Program-made: the position numbers and the translations under genes
Part shown: positions 15,938-24,207 of the stretch, in pieces
Layout: every line of letters begins with the position of its first letter
Position numbering within the stretch: position 1 is the first letter of the stretch
NCBI GenBank assembly: GCA_019424965.1
Contig: JAHYYL010000016.1
Coordinates: 11,013-48,877 of the forward strand
Direction of reading: 5' to 3'
Length of the DNA stretch: 37,865 nucleotides
Origin: Collinsella sp.
Lineage (GTDB): Bacteria; Actinomycetota; Coriobacteriia; Coriobacteriales; Coriobacteriaceae
The notes under the pieces: generated by a model
What the model was told of the DNA's origin: nothing
What the model saw: the letters and a program-made list of their open reading frames with translations, nothing else
The model's database searches: none

Positions 15938-17404
15938 TTGTCACAGTTCACCGATATCAGCCGCATTAACGTGTGCGGCGGCGACGGCGGAGCCGGATGC
16001 ATGTCGTTTAGGCGCGAGGCATTTGTCCCCAAGGGCGGCCCCGATGGCGGCGACGGCGGTCGTGGCGGCAATGTTGTCATCCAGGCCGATGCTCAGCTGT
16101 CTTCGCTGATCGATTACCGCTTTAAGCATCACTTCCGCGCCGAGCGCGGCACGCATGGGCAGGGTGCCCGTCGTAACGGTAAGAGCGGCGAGGACCTAAT
16201 TTTGAAGGTTCCCATGGGCACCGTGGTGCGTGAGCTCGACCCCGAGACGCAGACCCCGATGTTCGAGATTGCCGATCTGGTGCACGATGGCGAGCGCGTT
16301 GTCGTGGCACCCGGCGGTGCCGGCGGTCTGGGCAATACGCACTTTGTGACGTCGGTGCGCCGCGCGCCCGCGTTCGCTCAGCTGGGCGAACCGGCCGAGG
16401 AGCACTGGATTGAGCTTGAGATGAAGCTAATGGCCGATGCCGCACTCGTGGGCTTCCCCTCAGTGGGCAAGTCCTCGCTTATCGCGCGCATGAGTGCCGC
16501 CCGTCCCAAGATCGCCGACTATCCGTTTACCACGCTCGTGCCCAACCTGGGTATGGTGCGTGCCGGCGAGTACTCCTATGTCGTTGCCGACGTCCCCGGC
16601 CTCATCGAGGGCGCGAGCGAGGGCAAGGGCTTGGGCCACCAGTTCCTGCGCCACATCGAGCGTACGGCGCTGATCATGCATGTCGTCGACATGACGGGCG
16701 GTTTTGAGGATCGCGACCCGGTTGAGGATTACCGCATCATCAACCGTGAGCTCGAGCAGTATGGCGCCGAGCTTTCGGAGCGTCCGCAGATCGTCGTCGC
16801 TAACAAGTGCGATGCGCCGGGCACGGCCGACAAGATTGCCGACCTTAAGCGTGCGGCGCTCGACGACGGACATATGTTCTTTGCCGTGTCCGCCGTGACG
16901 GGCGCCGGCCTCAACACGCTGATGCTTGCCGTGGGCGAGCAGGTGGCTAAGCTGCGAGCCGAGCTGGCGGTCTCTGATGAGCCAGTCGATCTTCGCGACG
17001 AGGAGTGGGAGCGCCGCCGTCTGCAGCGCGAGAAGCGTTTCCGCATTGTCCAGGAAGAGCCCGGTGCCTTCCGTGTGGTCGGTCGCGCGATTGAGCGCAT
17101 GGTCATCCAGACCGATTGGGAAAACGAGGAAGCCGTCATCTACCTGCAGCATAAGTTTGCTCGTATGGGAGTTGACGACGCGCTCGAGAAGGCCGGTTGC
17201 CGTGCGGGCGACGAGGTCCGCATTTGCCAGCGTGCCTTTGACTTTGAGGGCGCTGAGGACTTCTCGGAGTACGAGGAGCTCGAGGACGCTGGCGAGGACG
17301 TTGCCGTTGAGGCCATTGACGTGGCCGACGTTGCGGATGAGGGCGTCGAGGTTGTCGATGCGGCGGATGTCGCGGACGATGCCGAGACCTCGGAGGGCGA
17401 GTAA
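15938..17404 (+). CDS. obgE: GTPase Obg/CgtA
   Basis: Essential GTPase of late 50S assembly and stress response. Domains in order: Gly-rich Obg fold (1-160), G domain with GFPSVGKS at 172-179, DVPG at 218-221, NKCD at 289-292 and a SAVTG-type G5, then the C-terminal OCT domain (about 350-430). After it comes an extra tail of about 50 residues (438-488), strongly acidic and rich in Asp, Glu, Val and Ala. The start is TTG 15938, with AGGAGG eight bases upstream, and gives the canonical start of the Obg fold. It lies just downstream of a terminator-like hairpin, and nadD follows after three bases. Confidence 0.96.
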   Translation: MSQFTDISRINVCGGDGGAGCMSFRREAFVPKGGPDGGDGGRGGNVVIQADAQLSSLIDYRFKHHFRAERGTHGQGARRNGKSGEDLILKVPMGTVVRELDPETQTPMFEIADLVHDGERVVVAPGGAGGLGNTHFVTSVRRAPAFAQLGEPAEEHWIELEMKLMADAALVGFPSVGKSSLIARMSAARPKIADYPFTTLVPNLGMVRAGEYSYVVADVPGLIEGASEGKGLGHQFLRHIERTALIMHVVDMTGGFEDRDPVEDYRIINRELEQYGAELSERPQIVVANKCDAPGTADKIADLKRAALDDGHMFFAVSAVTGAGLNTLMLAVGEQVAKLRAELAVSDEPVDLRDEEWERRRLQREKRFRIVQEEPGAFRVVGRAIERMVIQTDWENEEAVIYLQHKFARMGVDDALEKAGCRAGDEVRICQRAFDFEGAEDFSEYEELEDAGEDVAVEAIDVADVADEGVEVVDAADVADDAETSEGE

Positions 17405-17407
17405 GCC

Positions 17408-18085
17408 ATGTCGCTGCGCGGTGGAATCGGTTTGCCCGAGCTGCCCATAAAAGAGGGCAAAGAGTTTCGGCTTGGCATTATGGGCGGCACATTCGACCCG
17501 ATTCATTACGGGCACCTGGTGACTGCCGAGCAGGCGCGCGAGTCGCTCGACTTGGACGCTGTGCTCTTTATGCCGGCGGGCTCTCCCGCCTTTAAGCTTG
17601 ACAAGCCGGTGACGCCTGCCGAGGACCGTTATGCCATGACGGTCCTCGCCACCGCCGCGAACCCGGCCTTTTTGGCGAGCCGGTTCGAGATTGACCGTCC
17701 GGGCGTAACCTATACGGCCGATACGCTTCATGCCCTTCGCGACTTTTACCCGCCGCAGGTAAAGCTCTACTTTATTACGGGCGCCGACGCGATTATCGAT
17801 ATTGTGACCTGGCATGATGCCGAGCGAATCGCTGAGCTTGCTACCTTTATTGCGGCGACGCGACCGGGTTTTGATATCGATACGGCGCGTGCCCGAATCA
17901 AAGAGTCGGGGCTGCCGTTCGATGTGCGCTATATTCAGATTCCGGCGCTGGCGATCAGCTCGACGAACATTCGTAAGCGAGTTGCCCGCGGCATGAGCGT
18001 GCGCTATCTTACGAGCGAGTCTGTGCTCGGCTACATTCGCAAGCGCAGTTTGTATGTCGATCTGGGTCAAGAAGATTTTGAGTGA
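17408..18085 (+). CDS. nadD: Nicotinate-nucleotide adenylyltransferase
   Basis: Transfers AMP from ATP to nicotinate mononucleotide to form deamido-NAD in NAD synthesis. Seen: the nucleotidyltransferase motif GGTFDPIHYGHL at residues 26-37, containing the HxGH signature (33-36), and the C-terminal ISSTNIRKRVA that binds the ATP phosphates. The protein has 225 residues with an N-terminal extension of about 20 residues before the first strand; the ATG at 17408 follows the obg stop by three bases, so coupling is likely and a later start is possible. The order obg-nadD-yqeK-rsfS is widely conserved in Gram-positive bacteria. Confidence 0.95.
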   Translation: MSLRGGIGLPELPIKEGKEFRLGIMGGTFDPIHYGHLVTAEQARESLDLDAVLFMPAGSPAFKLDKPVTPAEDRYAMTVLATAANPAFLASRFEIDRPGVTYTADTLHALRDFYPPQVKLYFITGADAIIDIVTWHDAERIAELATFIAATRPGFDIDTARARIKESGLPFDVRYIQIPALAISSTNIRKRVARGMSVRYLTSESVLGYIRKRSLYVDLGQEDFE

Positions 18086-18705
18086 TGGGGGCTACGTTGT
18101 CGGTAGAGGATCAGTTTGAGGGCGATGAGCGCGCGCTGCTCAAGCGCATTCAAGAGCTGCTCGATGTTCGCATGAAAGATAAGCGCAAGCGCTATGCGCA
18201 TTCGCTGGGTGTTGCCGAGACCGCACTTCATCTGGCCGAGGTCTACGGCGTTGATCGCTTTGATGCCGCTGCCGCCGGCTTAATTCACGACTGGGACAAG
18301 GTGCTTTCCGATGACGAGCTCGTGGCCCGCGCGCTTCACTATGGCATCAAGGTTGCCGGCTCTCCTTCCGCCGCGACGCCGCTTTTGCATGGCCCTGTTG
18401 CCGCCTATGAGCTTCCGCAGCTTTTTCCCGAGCTGTCACCGGCTGTTTTCCAGGCTGTCGACCGTCACACCGTGGGTGCCTGCGACATGACGCCGCTCGA
18501 TATGGTGGTCTTTGTGGCAGATGCCATCGAGCCCAACCGCCACGGCGACTATGCCCATGCGCTGCGCAAGATGGTGGGGAAGTCGACGCTTGACGAGTTG
18601 TTCTTCTCCTGTTTTGCGCAGGGTCTGGTCTATGTGATCCAGTCCGGGCGCTATCTTTATCCCACGGCTATTACGATTTACAACCATTACGCCCAGCTGC
18701 GCTAG
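18085..18705 (+). CDS. yqeK: HD-domain nucleotide phosphohydrolase YqeK
   Basis: HD-fold metal enzyme. YqeK-family members cleave diadenosine tetraphosphate symmetrically to ADP, removing a stress nucleotide. Seen: the HSLGVAETALHLAEVY stretch supplying the first His, the IHDWDK motif with the HD pair near residue 70, and a further RHTVG metal ligand region near 127. Length about 206 residues. The start is uncertain: GTG 18082 overlaps the nadD stop by four bases, ATG 18085 by one, and TTG 18097 has a G-rich SD; I use the ATG. It lies between nadD and rsfS in a conserved block. Confidence 0.9.
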   Translation: MGATLSVEDQFEGDERALLKRIQELLDVRMKDKRKRYAHSLGVAETALHLAEVYGVDRFDAAAAGLIHDWDKVLSDDELVARALHYGIKVAGSPSAATPLLHGPVAAYELPQLFPELSPAVFQAVDRHTVGACDMTPLDMVVFVADAIEPNRHGDYAHALRKMVGKSTLDELFFSCFAQGLVYVIQSGRYLYPTAITIYNHYAQLR

Positions 18706-18732
18706 CTCGGGCTGTCTAGAAAGAGGTATTCC

Positions 18733-19188
18733 ATGGCCGACGAGACCATGACCGACGAGCAGATTCTTGAAGGTGTGGAGCACAAGAGCTTCGTCGCCAC
18801 GTCCGACCGCGCCGCCGCCTCGCTGTCCGCGAGCGGTGTCGCCGCCGAGGATGTCGCCCGCGCCGCCGCGCAGGCCGCCTACGACAAGAAGGGCGAGGAC
18901 GTTCAGGTGCTCGACTTGACCGAGCTTTCCGATGTGTGCGACTACTTTGTGCTTGCCACCGGTACCAACAACCGCCAGGTCGATTCGATCGTCGACGAGA
19001 TCGAGGAGAAGGTCGCCGAGGCTTGCGGCGAGCATCCGTTCTCCATCGAGGGCCGCGAGCAGAAGACCTGGATGCTCATGGACTACGGTTCGGTTGTCGT
19101 CCACGTCTTCACTCCCGAAGCCCGCGACTTCTACCGCCTCGAGAAACTCTGGGGAGATGCCCCCCAGCTCCCCCTCAATCTCCTCTAG
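18733..19188 (+). CDS. rsfS: Ribosomal silencing factor RsfS
   Basis: RsfS binds L14 on the 50S subunit and blocks joining with 30S, lowering translation when nutrients are scarce. The conserved domain starts near residue 45 and includes LDLTELSDVCDYFVLATGTN, the family core, then REQKTWMLMDYGSVVVHVF and the FYRLEKLWGDAP end. The product has 151 residues, longer than the roughly 110-120 usual, because of about 40 extra acidic/Ala-rich N-terminal residues. The ATG at 18733 has AAAGAGG upstream. It ends its operon; a strong terminator follows. Confidence 0.95.
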   Translation: MADETMTDEQILEGVEHKSFVATSDRAAASLSASGVAAEDVARAAAQAAYDKKGEDVQVLDLTELSDVCDYFVLATGTNNRQVDSIVDEIEEKVAEACGEHPFSIEGREQKTWMLMDYGSVVVHVFTPEARDFYRLEKLWGDAPQLPLNLL

Positions 19189-19232
19189 TGGCTCATTTGA
19201 TACGGGGCTTTTTAGCTAGCTTCGCGCATTTC

Positions 19233-19275
19233 GCCGGGCAGTTGCGGTTTTCCGCACCTGCCCGGCTTTCTTTTT
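19233..19275 (+). terminator. Strong terminator after rsfS
   Basis: GCCGGGCAG (19233-19241) pairs perfectly with CTGCCCGGC (19258-19266). TGCGG/CCGCA extends the stem inside after one mismatch, with a TTTT loop. TTTCTTTTT follows (19267-19275). The U run is only on the + side, so it ends the rsfS transcript rather than that of the convergent dinB. Confidence 0.9.
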
Positions 19276-19287
19276 GCCCAAAGGCGG

Positions 19288-20541
19288 TTAATCGTTGAAG
19301 CGGGATTGGCGGCCGAAAGATAGGGCGGTGTCGCCGAACTTGTCTCGGACGGCGTCGATGGCGACCGAGAGGTCGCGACGGTCGCTGGATTGGGCTCCGC
19401 GGTCGTCGATTTCGCAGAACAGGTCGGTCTGGATACCGCCCTGATGGTCGAAGTCGCTCATGCCGACGCCCGCCAGGCGCACATGCATCCCTTCCTGCCA
19501 GATGTTGTCGAGCAGTTCGAGCGCCACTGCCACGAAGATGTTCTCATCGTCGGTCGGATGGGGCAGCCGGCGCTGTGCCGAGCGACCGCTTCCATACGAA
19601 TACTTGAGTTTGAGCGTCACCGTGGCGCCCGTTAGTCCCTGACGGCGCAGACGGCGTCCCACTGACTCTCCCAATAGCGCAATCGCCGCTTCGATGTCCC
19701 CACGCTCAGTTAAATCTTTCGCAAAGGTGCGTTCATTGCTGACCGACTTGACCTCGCGCTCTTCATCGAGGCTCGTGACTTCGGAGAGTTCGAGTCCCAG
19801 CGCACGCTGGCGCATGCGTTCGCCGTTGATGCCAAAAATAGAGGCCAAGGTGGATTTCGGTGCGCGGGATAGCTCGCCGAGCGTGTAGATGCGCATGCGG
19901 CGCAGTCGCTCTTCTGCCGAGCGCCCGATGCCGCTCATGGCAGATACCGGCAGCGCTGCCAAAAAGCGCTGCTCGGTTCCAGGGCGCACGATGGTCAGCC
20001 CAAATGGCTTGTCCCGCTCGCTTGCGATCTTTGCGACCGTCTTGTTACAGCCCACGCCAATGGAGCAGGTCACCCCCAGCGCCGCCACACGATCACTGAT
20101 GCGCCGTGCAACCAGCAGCGGGTCCTCGGGTGCAAAGCGACCTGGCGTGATGTCGATAAAGGCCTCGTCGATGGATACGCGCTCAACGCGCGGGGTCTCG
20201 TCGGCGAGAATCGCCATGACCTGAGCGCTGACCTCGTGGTAGCGATCGAAATGCCCATGCGTCCAAATGGCCTGCGGACAGAGGCGCCGTGCCTCGGCCG
20301 AGGGCATGGCAGAGTGCACGCCAAAGCGACGTGCCTCGTATGAGCAGGTGGACACGACGCCGCGGGAATCGGCATCGCCGCCCACGATGAGCGGCTTGCC
20401 GCGCCACTCGGGATGATCGAGCATCTCCACGCTCGCAAAAAACGCATCGAGATCCATGAGGCCCACCGCCGGTCCCGTCCAGGGCGGCGGCGTGACGCCC
20501 GCAGCATCTTCATAACCGTATGTATGTTCGCGTCTTTTCAT
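19288..20541 (-). CDS. dinB: DNA polymerase IV (Y family)
   Basis: Error-prone translesion DNA polymerase of 417 residues. Seen: the N-terminal catalytic stretch MDLDAFFASVE with Asp30 and the steric-gate Phe35, the second catalytic pair Asp125-Glu126 in VSIDEAFID, the fingers/palm motif GIGCNKTVAKIASE-like segment near 168-180, and a C-terminal little-finger domain (about 265-375). About 25 residues precede the first strand, more than in E. coli. The only minus-strand gene of the window, convergent with rsfS and divergent from rpsP. The ATG has no SD, but a TATACT box lies only six bases upstream, which suggests a leaderless mRNA. No LexA-type operator is visible. Confidence 0.95.
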   Translation of the reverse strand: MKRREHTYGYEDAAGVTPPPWTGPAVGLMDLDAFFASVEMLDHPEWRGKPLIVGGDADSRGVVSTCSYEARRFGVHSAMPSAEARRLCPQAIWTHGHFDRYHEVSAQVMAILADETPRVERVSIDEAFIDITPGRFAPEDPLLVARRISDRVAALGVTCSIGVGCNKTVAKIASERDKPFGLTIVRPGTEQRFLAALPVSAMSGIGRSAEERLRRMRIYTLGELSRAPKSTLASIFGINGERMRQRALGLELSEVTSLDEEREVKSVSNERTFAKDLTERGDIEAAIALLGESVGRRLRRQGLTGATVTLKLKYSYGSGRSAQRRLPHPTDDENIFVAVALELLDNIWQEGMHVRLAGVGMSDFDHQGGIQTDLFCEIDDRGAQSSDRRDLSVAIDAVRDKFGDTALSFGRQSRFND

Positions 20542-20547
20542 GGCATG

Positions 20548-20553
20548 AGTATA
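20548..20553 (-). promoter_or_regulatory. -10 box of dinB, close enough for a leaderless transcript
   Basis: On the minus strand TATACT ends six bases before the dinB ATG, so transcription should begin at or next to the start codon. No SD precedes the ATG, in agreement with leaderless translation. A good -35 box is not visible, so the call is tentative. Confidence 0.45.
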
Positions 20554-20657
20554 CCGCGCAGCTCATGTGGGGTGCGTGGATGTGCTTGCAAATCGCGAAT
20601 TCTTGTCTAAGATATGGATTTGCCTTCGACTACACCGAAGAAGTTGGTCTCACGGAC

Positions 20658-20686
20658 TTCACCTGCCCGCGTCGATGGCGTATTAT
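20658..20686 (+). promoter_or_regulatory. Promoter for the rpsP operon
   Basis: TTCACC (20658-20663) and TATTAT (20681-20686) are 17 bases apart, predicting a start near 20693 and a 50-base leader. The leader holds a small hairpin, GCAGC/GCTGC (20709-20723), just before the SD GGAGGAG (20730-20736). A second possible promoter, TTGCAA-16-TAAGAT, lies at 20586-20613. Confidence 0.55.
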
Positions 20687-20742
20687 GTTCAACTGTTTGT
20701 TTGTAGTTGCAGCCTAAAGCTGCTTGGTTGGAGGAGTTTCCT

Positions 20743-21084
20743 TTGGCAGTCAAGATTCGCCTTGCTCGTCACGGCGCTAAGAAGCGTCCGTACTACCGTG
20801 TCGTCGCCGCCGATTCCCGCGCCCCGCGTGACGGTCGTATCATCGAGGAGGTTGGCCGCTACAACCCGATGACCGCCCCCAAGACCATCAACCTCGACCT
20901 CGAGAAGATCGCTGACTGGCAGTCCAAGGGCGCTCAGCTCACCGACGCTGTCGCTGCTCTGGTCAAGGCCGCCAACGAGGGCGAGAAGACCGAGACCGTC
21001 GTCAAGAAGTCCAAGAAGCAGCTCGCCAAAGAGGCCGAGGCCGCTAAGGCTGCCGCTGAGGCCGCTGAGGGCGCCGAGGAGTAA
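20743..21084 (+). CDS. rpsP: 30S ribosomal protein S16
   Basis: S16 binds 16S rRNA and helps 30S assembly. Seen: the family start MAVKIRLARHGAKKRPYYR, the RDGRIIEEVGRYNPM block (residues 27-41) and the DLEKIADWQSKGAQ block. The start is TTG 20743 with GGAGGAG six bases upstream; an in-frame TTG at 20707 would add 12 residues absent from the family. At 113 residues it is longer than the usual 80-90: the last 28 residues are a Lys/Ala/Glu-rich tail. First gene of a block with khpA, rimM, trmD and lepB. Confidence 0.96.
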   Translation: MAVKIRLARHGAKKRPYYRVVAADSRAPRDGRIIEEVGRYNPMTAPKTINLDLEKIADWQSKGAQLTDAVAALVKAANEGEKTETVVKKSKKQLAKEAEAAKAAAEAAEGAEE

Positions 21085-21087
21085 ATC

Positions 21088-21372
21088 GTGCCTGAGGTTG
21101 ACGCTGCACAGCTCGAGGGTGAGGCAGTGCTCTCAGATCGCATCGCCGATCTCGTCGAATATCTCGTTGTTCAGATCGTCGACGACCCGGATTCCGTGAG
21201 CCTCGAGGTCATCGATGGTGACGACGCCTCCACGATTGAGGTTTCTGTTGCCGAGGATGACGTCGCTAAGGTCATCGGCCGTCGTGGCCGTACCATCAAG
21301 GCCATTCGCACGCTCGCCCGTGCACTGGCCGCTCGCCTCGACACTGCAGTCGAGGTAGAGGTTCTGGGCTAG
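21088..21372 (+). CDS. khpA: KH-domain RNA-binding protein KhpA
   Basis: Small RNA-binding protein of 94 residues. In other Gram-positive bacteria KhpA works with KhpB (Jag/EloR) on RNA regulation and cell elongation. Seen: one KH domain with the RNA-gripping loop GRRG at residues 64-67, followed by TIKAIRTLARALA. About 15 extra residues precede the usual start. The start is GTG 21088, with GAGGAG overlapping the end of rpsP, so translation is coupled. It lies between rpsP and rimM, the standard position. Confidence 0.93.
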   Translation: MPEVDAAQLEGEAVLSDRIADLVEYLVVQIVDDPDSVSLEVIDGDDASTIEVSVAEDDVAKVIGRRGRTIKAIRTLARALAARLDTAVEVEVLG

Positions 21373-21376
21373 GACC

Positions 21377-21898
21377 TTGAGGTCCCAGTACAAAAACATC
21401 GCCCGTGTGGTCAAGCCGCACGGAAGGAAGGGGGAGGTCCTCGCGCAGCCGCTGCGGGGGCTTCCTTCTGTATTGACGCCGGGTATGCGCGTCGCCTTGA
21501 CGCCGCCGGCGCTTAAGCGCGACCGTTTTTGCACGGTCACATCCGTCACCGATACGGGCGATGGCGATCTGGTCTCGTTTGAGGGCATTGACGACTTGAC
21601 GGCCGCCGAGGGCATCACCGGATGCTATGTGCTGGCAGACCGTGACGATTTTGAGCTCGATTCGCTCGACGCCGCCTATACCGATCTGATGGGTCGCGAG
21701 GTGGTCGACGAGCGCTTCGGTTTGCTCGGTACGATCGTCGAGATCATGTCGACGCCCGCCAACGATGTTTGGGTTGTCGAGGGCGATCGGTACGGCGAGG
21801 TGCTGATTCCCGTGATCGAGCAGGTTGTGCTCGATCTTCCCGATCGGGGGACAATTTCCGTCCACGTTATGGACGGTTTGATCGATATGGACAAGTAG
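21377..21898 (+). CDS. rimM: Ribosome maturation factor RimM
   Basis: RimM binds S19 and helps mature the 30S head. The 173-residue protein has an N-terminal barrel with KNIARVVKPHGRKGEVLAQP (family consensus around GRxGEV) and a C-terminal PRC barrel with LMGREVVDERFGLLGTIVE and LIPVIEQVVLDLP. The start is TTG 21377, five bases after the khpA stop, with a weak SD (CTAGGA); no in-frame ATG or GTG lies before the conserved start. trmD follows after 10 bases. Confidence 0.94.
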   Translation: MRSQYKNIARVVKPHGRKGEVLAQPLRGLPSVLTPGMRVALTPPALKRDRFCTVTSVTDTGDGDLVSFEGIDDLTAAEGITGCYVLADRDDFELDSLDAAYTDLMGREVVDERFGLLGTIVEIMSTPANDVWVVEGDRYGEVLIPVIEQVVLDLPDRGTISVHVMDGLIDMDK

Positions 21899-21908
21899 GG
21901 AGGTCAAC

Positions 21909-22667
21909 ATGCTAATCGAGACCCTTTCGGTCTTTCCCGAGATGTTTGAGCCCGTCATGTCCACATCGATCTTGGGCCGCGCCCGCAAGGCCGGCCTTTT
22001 TGATTTTAAGGCCTATAACCTGCGTGACTGGACGCACGACCGCCATCGTACCGTCGATGACGAGCCGTACGGCGGCGGGCAGGGCATGCTCATGAAGGTC
22101 GAGCCCATCGCCGAGGCCATCGAGGCTATTAGCTCCGAGGGTCCCAAGCCCACCGTGGTTTTCTTTACGCCCTGCGGCGAGCCCTTTACGCAGCATGTGG
22201 CCGAGCGCCTGCTCAAAAGCGAGCGTCTGCTGTTTGTATGCAGCCGCTACGAGGGCGTCGACGAGCGCGCGTATGCGTATGCCGACGAGCGCCTGTCGAT
22301 CGGCGACTACGTGCTCACGGGCGGCGAGCTTCCTGCTATGGTCGTTGCCGATGCCGTCGTGCGTCTGATTCCCGGCGCCCTTGGTGACGAGATGAGCAAC
22401 GTCGATGAGTCGTTCTCGACTGCCGAGGACGGTGGCCTGCTCGAGTACGCGCAGTACACCCGCCCCGCCGAGTTCAACGGCGAGGGTGTACCGCCGGTGC
22501 TCGTGAGCGGCGACCATGCGAAGGTTGACGCCTGGCGCCGTAAGAATGCCATCGAGCGCACCTGCCGCTGGCGTCCCGACCTGATCGAGACGGCGCGGCT
22601 TACGCCCGAGGAGCGCGCATACGCGCAGGACATCCTGGACGCATCGTATTCGCAGAGCGAGGAGTGA
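21909..22667 (+). CDS. trmD: tRNA (guanine-N1-)-methyltransferase TrmD
   Basis: Methylates G37 next to the anticodon of several tRNAs with S-adenosylmethionine, preventing +1 frameshifts. Seen: the N-terminus IETLSVFPEMFEPVMSTSIL, the substrate loop DEPYGGGQGMLMK (near residues 50-62), and the knotted SAM site CSRYEGVDERA followed by SIGDYVLTGGELPAM. Length 252, typical. The ATG has GGGAGG eight bases upstream. In many bacteria rplS follows directly; here lepB follows and rplS is 7.8 kb away. Confidence 0.97.
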   Translation: MLIETLSVFPEMFEPVMSTSILGRARKAGLFDFKAYNLRDWTHDRHRTVDDEPYGGGQGMLMKVEPIAEAIEAISSEGPKPTVVFFTPCGEPFTQHVAERLLKSERLLFVCSRYEGVDERAYAYADERLSIGDYVLTGGELPAMVVADAVVRLIPGALGDEMSNVDESFSTAEDGGLLEYAQYTRPAEFNGEGVPPVLVSGDHAKVDAWRRKNAIERTCRWRPDLIETARLTPEERAYAQDILDASYSQSEE

Positions 22668-22669
22668 GA

Positions 22670-23233
22670 ATGGTTCCAGCGCAGCATTCCGTGCTAAAGG
22701 GTGCGTTTGAGTGGATCGTGGTCGTCGCGATCGCACTGGTCGCTACCTTCCTGATTCGCTCGTTTGTGGTCGAGCCCTTTGTGGTGCCCACCGGTTCCAT
22801 GGAGTCCACGATCGAGATCGGCGACCAGATCCTGGCGCAAAAGGTGAGCCTCGAGCTCGGCCAGCCCGTCAGCCAAGGCGATATCGTGGTGTTCCACAAC
22901 CCCGATGGCACCTCCGAGCACGATGTTCTCGTCAAGCGTGTTATTGCCACGGCCGGCCAGACGGTCGACCTCCAGGATGGCAAGGTGGTCGTTGACGGCC
23001 AGGCGCTCGACGAGGACTACACGACCGGCATGAGCTGGCCGCTTTCGGTCCAGGCTCCCGGCGCTCAGGTAAGCTATCCCTACACCGTTCCCGACGGGTG
23101 CGTGTGGGTGATGGGCGACAACCGCGAAAACTCTGCCGACTCACGCTACTTTGGTCCCGTCGATCGCTCTGATTTGATCGCCGTGGCGCTTGTGCGCTAC
23201 TGGCCGCTCAACCGCATCGGCACTATCGATTAA
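22670..23233 (+). CDS. lepB: Signal peptidase I
   Basis: Membrane-anchored serine protease that removes signal peptides from secreted proteins. Seen: one N-terminal membrane helix (residues 15-31), the catalytic Ser43 in PTGSMESTI, the catalytic Lys89 in VLVKRVIA, and the conserved GDNRENSADSRYFGPV box near residues 145-160. Length 187, the Gram-positive type with a single anchor. I choose ATG 22670, with AGGAG five bases upstream; a GTG two codons earlier overlaps the trmD stop. It separates trmD from glyQ. Confidence 0.95.
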   Translation: MVPAQHSVLKGAFEWIVVVAIALVATFLIRSFVVEPFVVPTGSMESTIEIGDQILAQKVSLELGQPVSQGDIVVFHNPDGTSEHDVLVKRVIATAGQTVDLQDGKVVVDGQALDEDYTTGMSWPLSVQAPGAQVSYPYTVPDGCVWVMGDNRENSADSRYFGPVDRSDLIAVALVRYWPLNRIGTID

Positions 23234-23240
23234 AAACCGC

Positions 23241-23246
23241 TATAGT
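23241..23246 (+). promoter_or_regulatory. Possible -10 box before glyQ
   Basis: TATAGT lies 47 bases before the glyQ start in a short AT-rich gap. No good -35 box is found at the right distance, so this is weak. The gap is far too short for a T-box leader. Confidence 0.3.
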
Positions 23247-23292
23247 ACAGTACCTAACCGTGTAATCGTTTCGACGAGGGGATATTAGAGGC

Positions 23293-24204
23293 ATGAACGC
23301 TTCATCGCTTTCCTTCCAAGACATCATCCTGCGCCTCCAGCAGTACTGGGGCGAGCAGGGCTGCGTCATTATGCAGCCCTATGACTCCGAGGTCGGTGCC
23401 GGTACCTTCCACACCGCGACCACGCTGCGCTCGCTCGGTCCTGCCGAGTGGCGTACCTGCTACGCTCAGCCCTGCCGCCGTCCTGCCGACGGTCGCTACG
23501 GCGAGAATCCCAACCGCATGCAGCACTACTATCAGTTCCAGGTGCTCATCAAGCCGTCGCCGGTCAACGCCCAGGAGCTCTACCTGGGGTCTCTTGCCGC
23601 TATCGGTCTGGACCCCAACGACCATGACGTCCGTTTTGTCGAGGATGACTGGGAGAGCCCGACCCTGGGCGCCTGGGGCCTTGGCTGGGAGGTCTGGCTC
23701 AACGGCATGGAGGTCACGCAGTTTACGTACTTCCAGCAGGTAGGCGGCATCGAGGTCGATCCCGTGCCCGTCGAGATCACCTATGGTCTGGAGCGCATCG
23801 CCATGTACGCCCAGGGTGTCAACTCCGTCTACGACCTGGTTTGGAGCTACCTGCCCGATGGCACGCCCATGACCTACGGCGACGTGTTCCTGGAGAACGA
23901 GCGCGAGTTTAGCGCTTACAACTTTGAGGTCGCCAACGTCGAGATGATGCGTCAGAAGTTTGACGACTACGAGGCCGAGTGCCACTCCTGTCTGGAGCGC
24001 AAGCTGCCGCTGCCCGCATACGACTGCGTCATGAAGTGCAGCCATGCCTTCAACTTGCTCGATGCCCGCGGTGCGCTGTCCGCGGTCGAGCGTGCTAACT
24101 ACATCCTGCGCGTCCGCGCCGTCGCCAAGGCGTGCTGCGAGGCCTATATGGCCGAGGTCGCCGGAGTCCACGAGAATGCCGACCAGGAAGGCGAGGTGGC
24201 GTAA
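23293..24204 (+). CDS. glyQ: Glycyl-tRNA synthetase alpha subunit
   Basis: Catalytic subunit of the bacterial alpha2beta2 GlyRS, which joins glycine to tRNA-Gly. Seen: the start SFQDIILRLQQYWGEQGCVI, the class II motif 2 region WRTCYAQPCRRPADGRYGENPNR (residues 50-75 approximately), and motif 3-like GLERIAMYAQGV near residues 166-178. Length 303, as usual. ATG 23293 is preceded by the weak SD TAGAGG. The beta subunit follows after three bases. Confidence 0.97.
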   Translation: MNASSLSFQDIILRLQQYWGEQGCVIMQPYDSEVGAGTFHTATTLRSLGPAEWRTCYAQPCRRPADGRYGENPNRMQHYYQFQVLIKPSPVNAQELYLGSLAAIGLDPNDHDVRFVEDDWESPTLGAWGLGWEVWLNGMEVTQFTYFQQVGGIEVDPVPVEITYGLERIAMYAQGVNSVYDLVWSYLPDGTPMTYGDVFLENEREFSAYNFEVANVEMMRQKFDDYEAECHSCLERKLPLPAYDCVMKCSHAFNLLDARGALSAVERANYILRVRAVAKACCEAYMAEVAGVHENADQEGEVA

Positions 24205-24207
24205 GCC

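Noticed and set aside
23234..23292. T-box riboswitch before glyQ
   Set aside because: The gap is 59 bases, far too short for a T-box, and no T-box sequence is visible.
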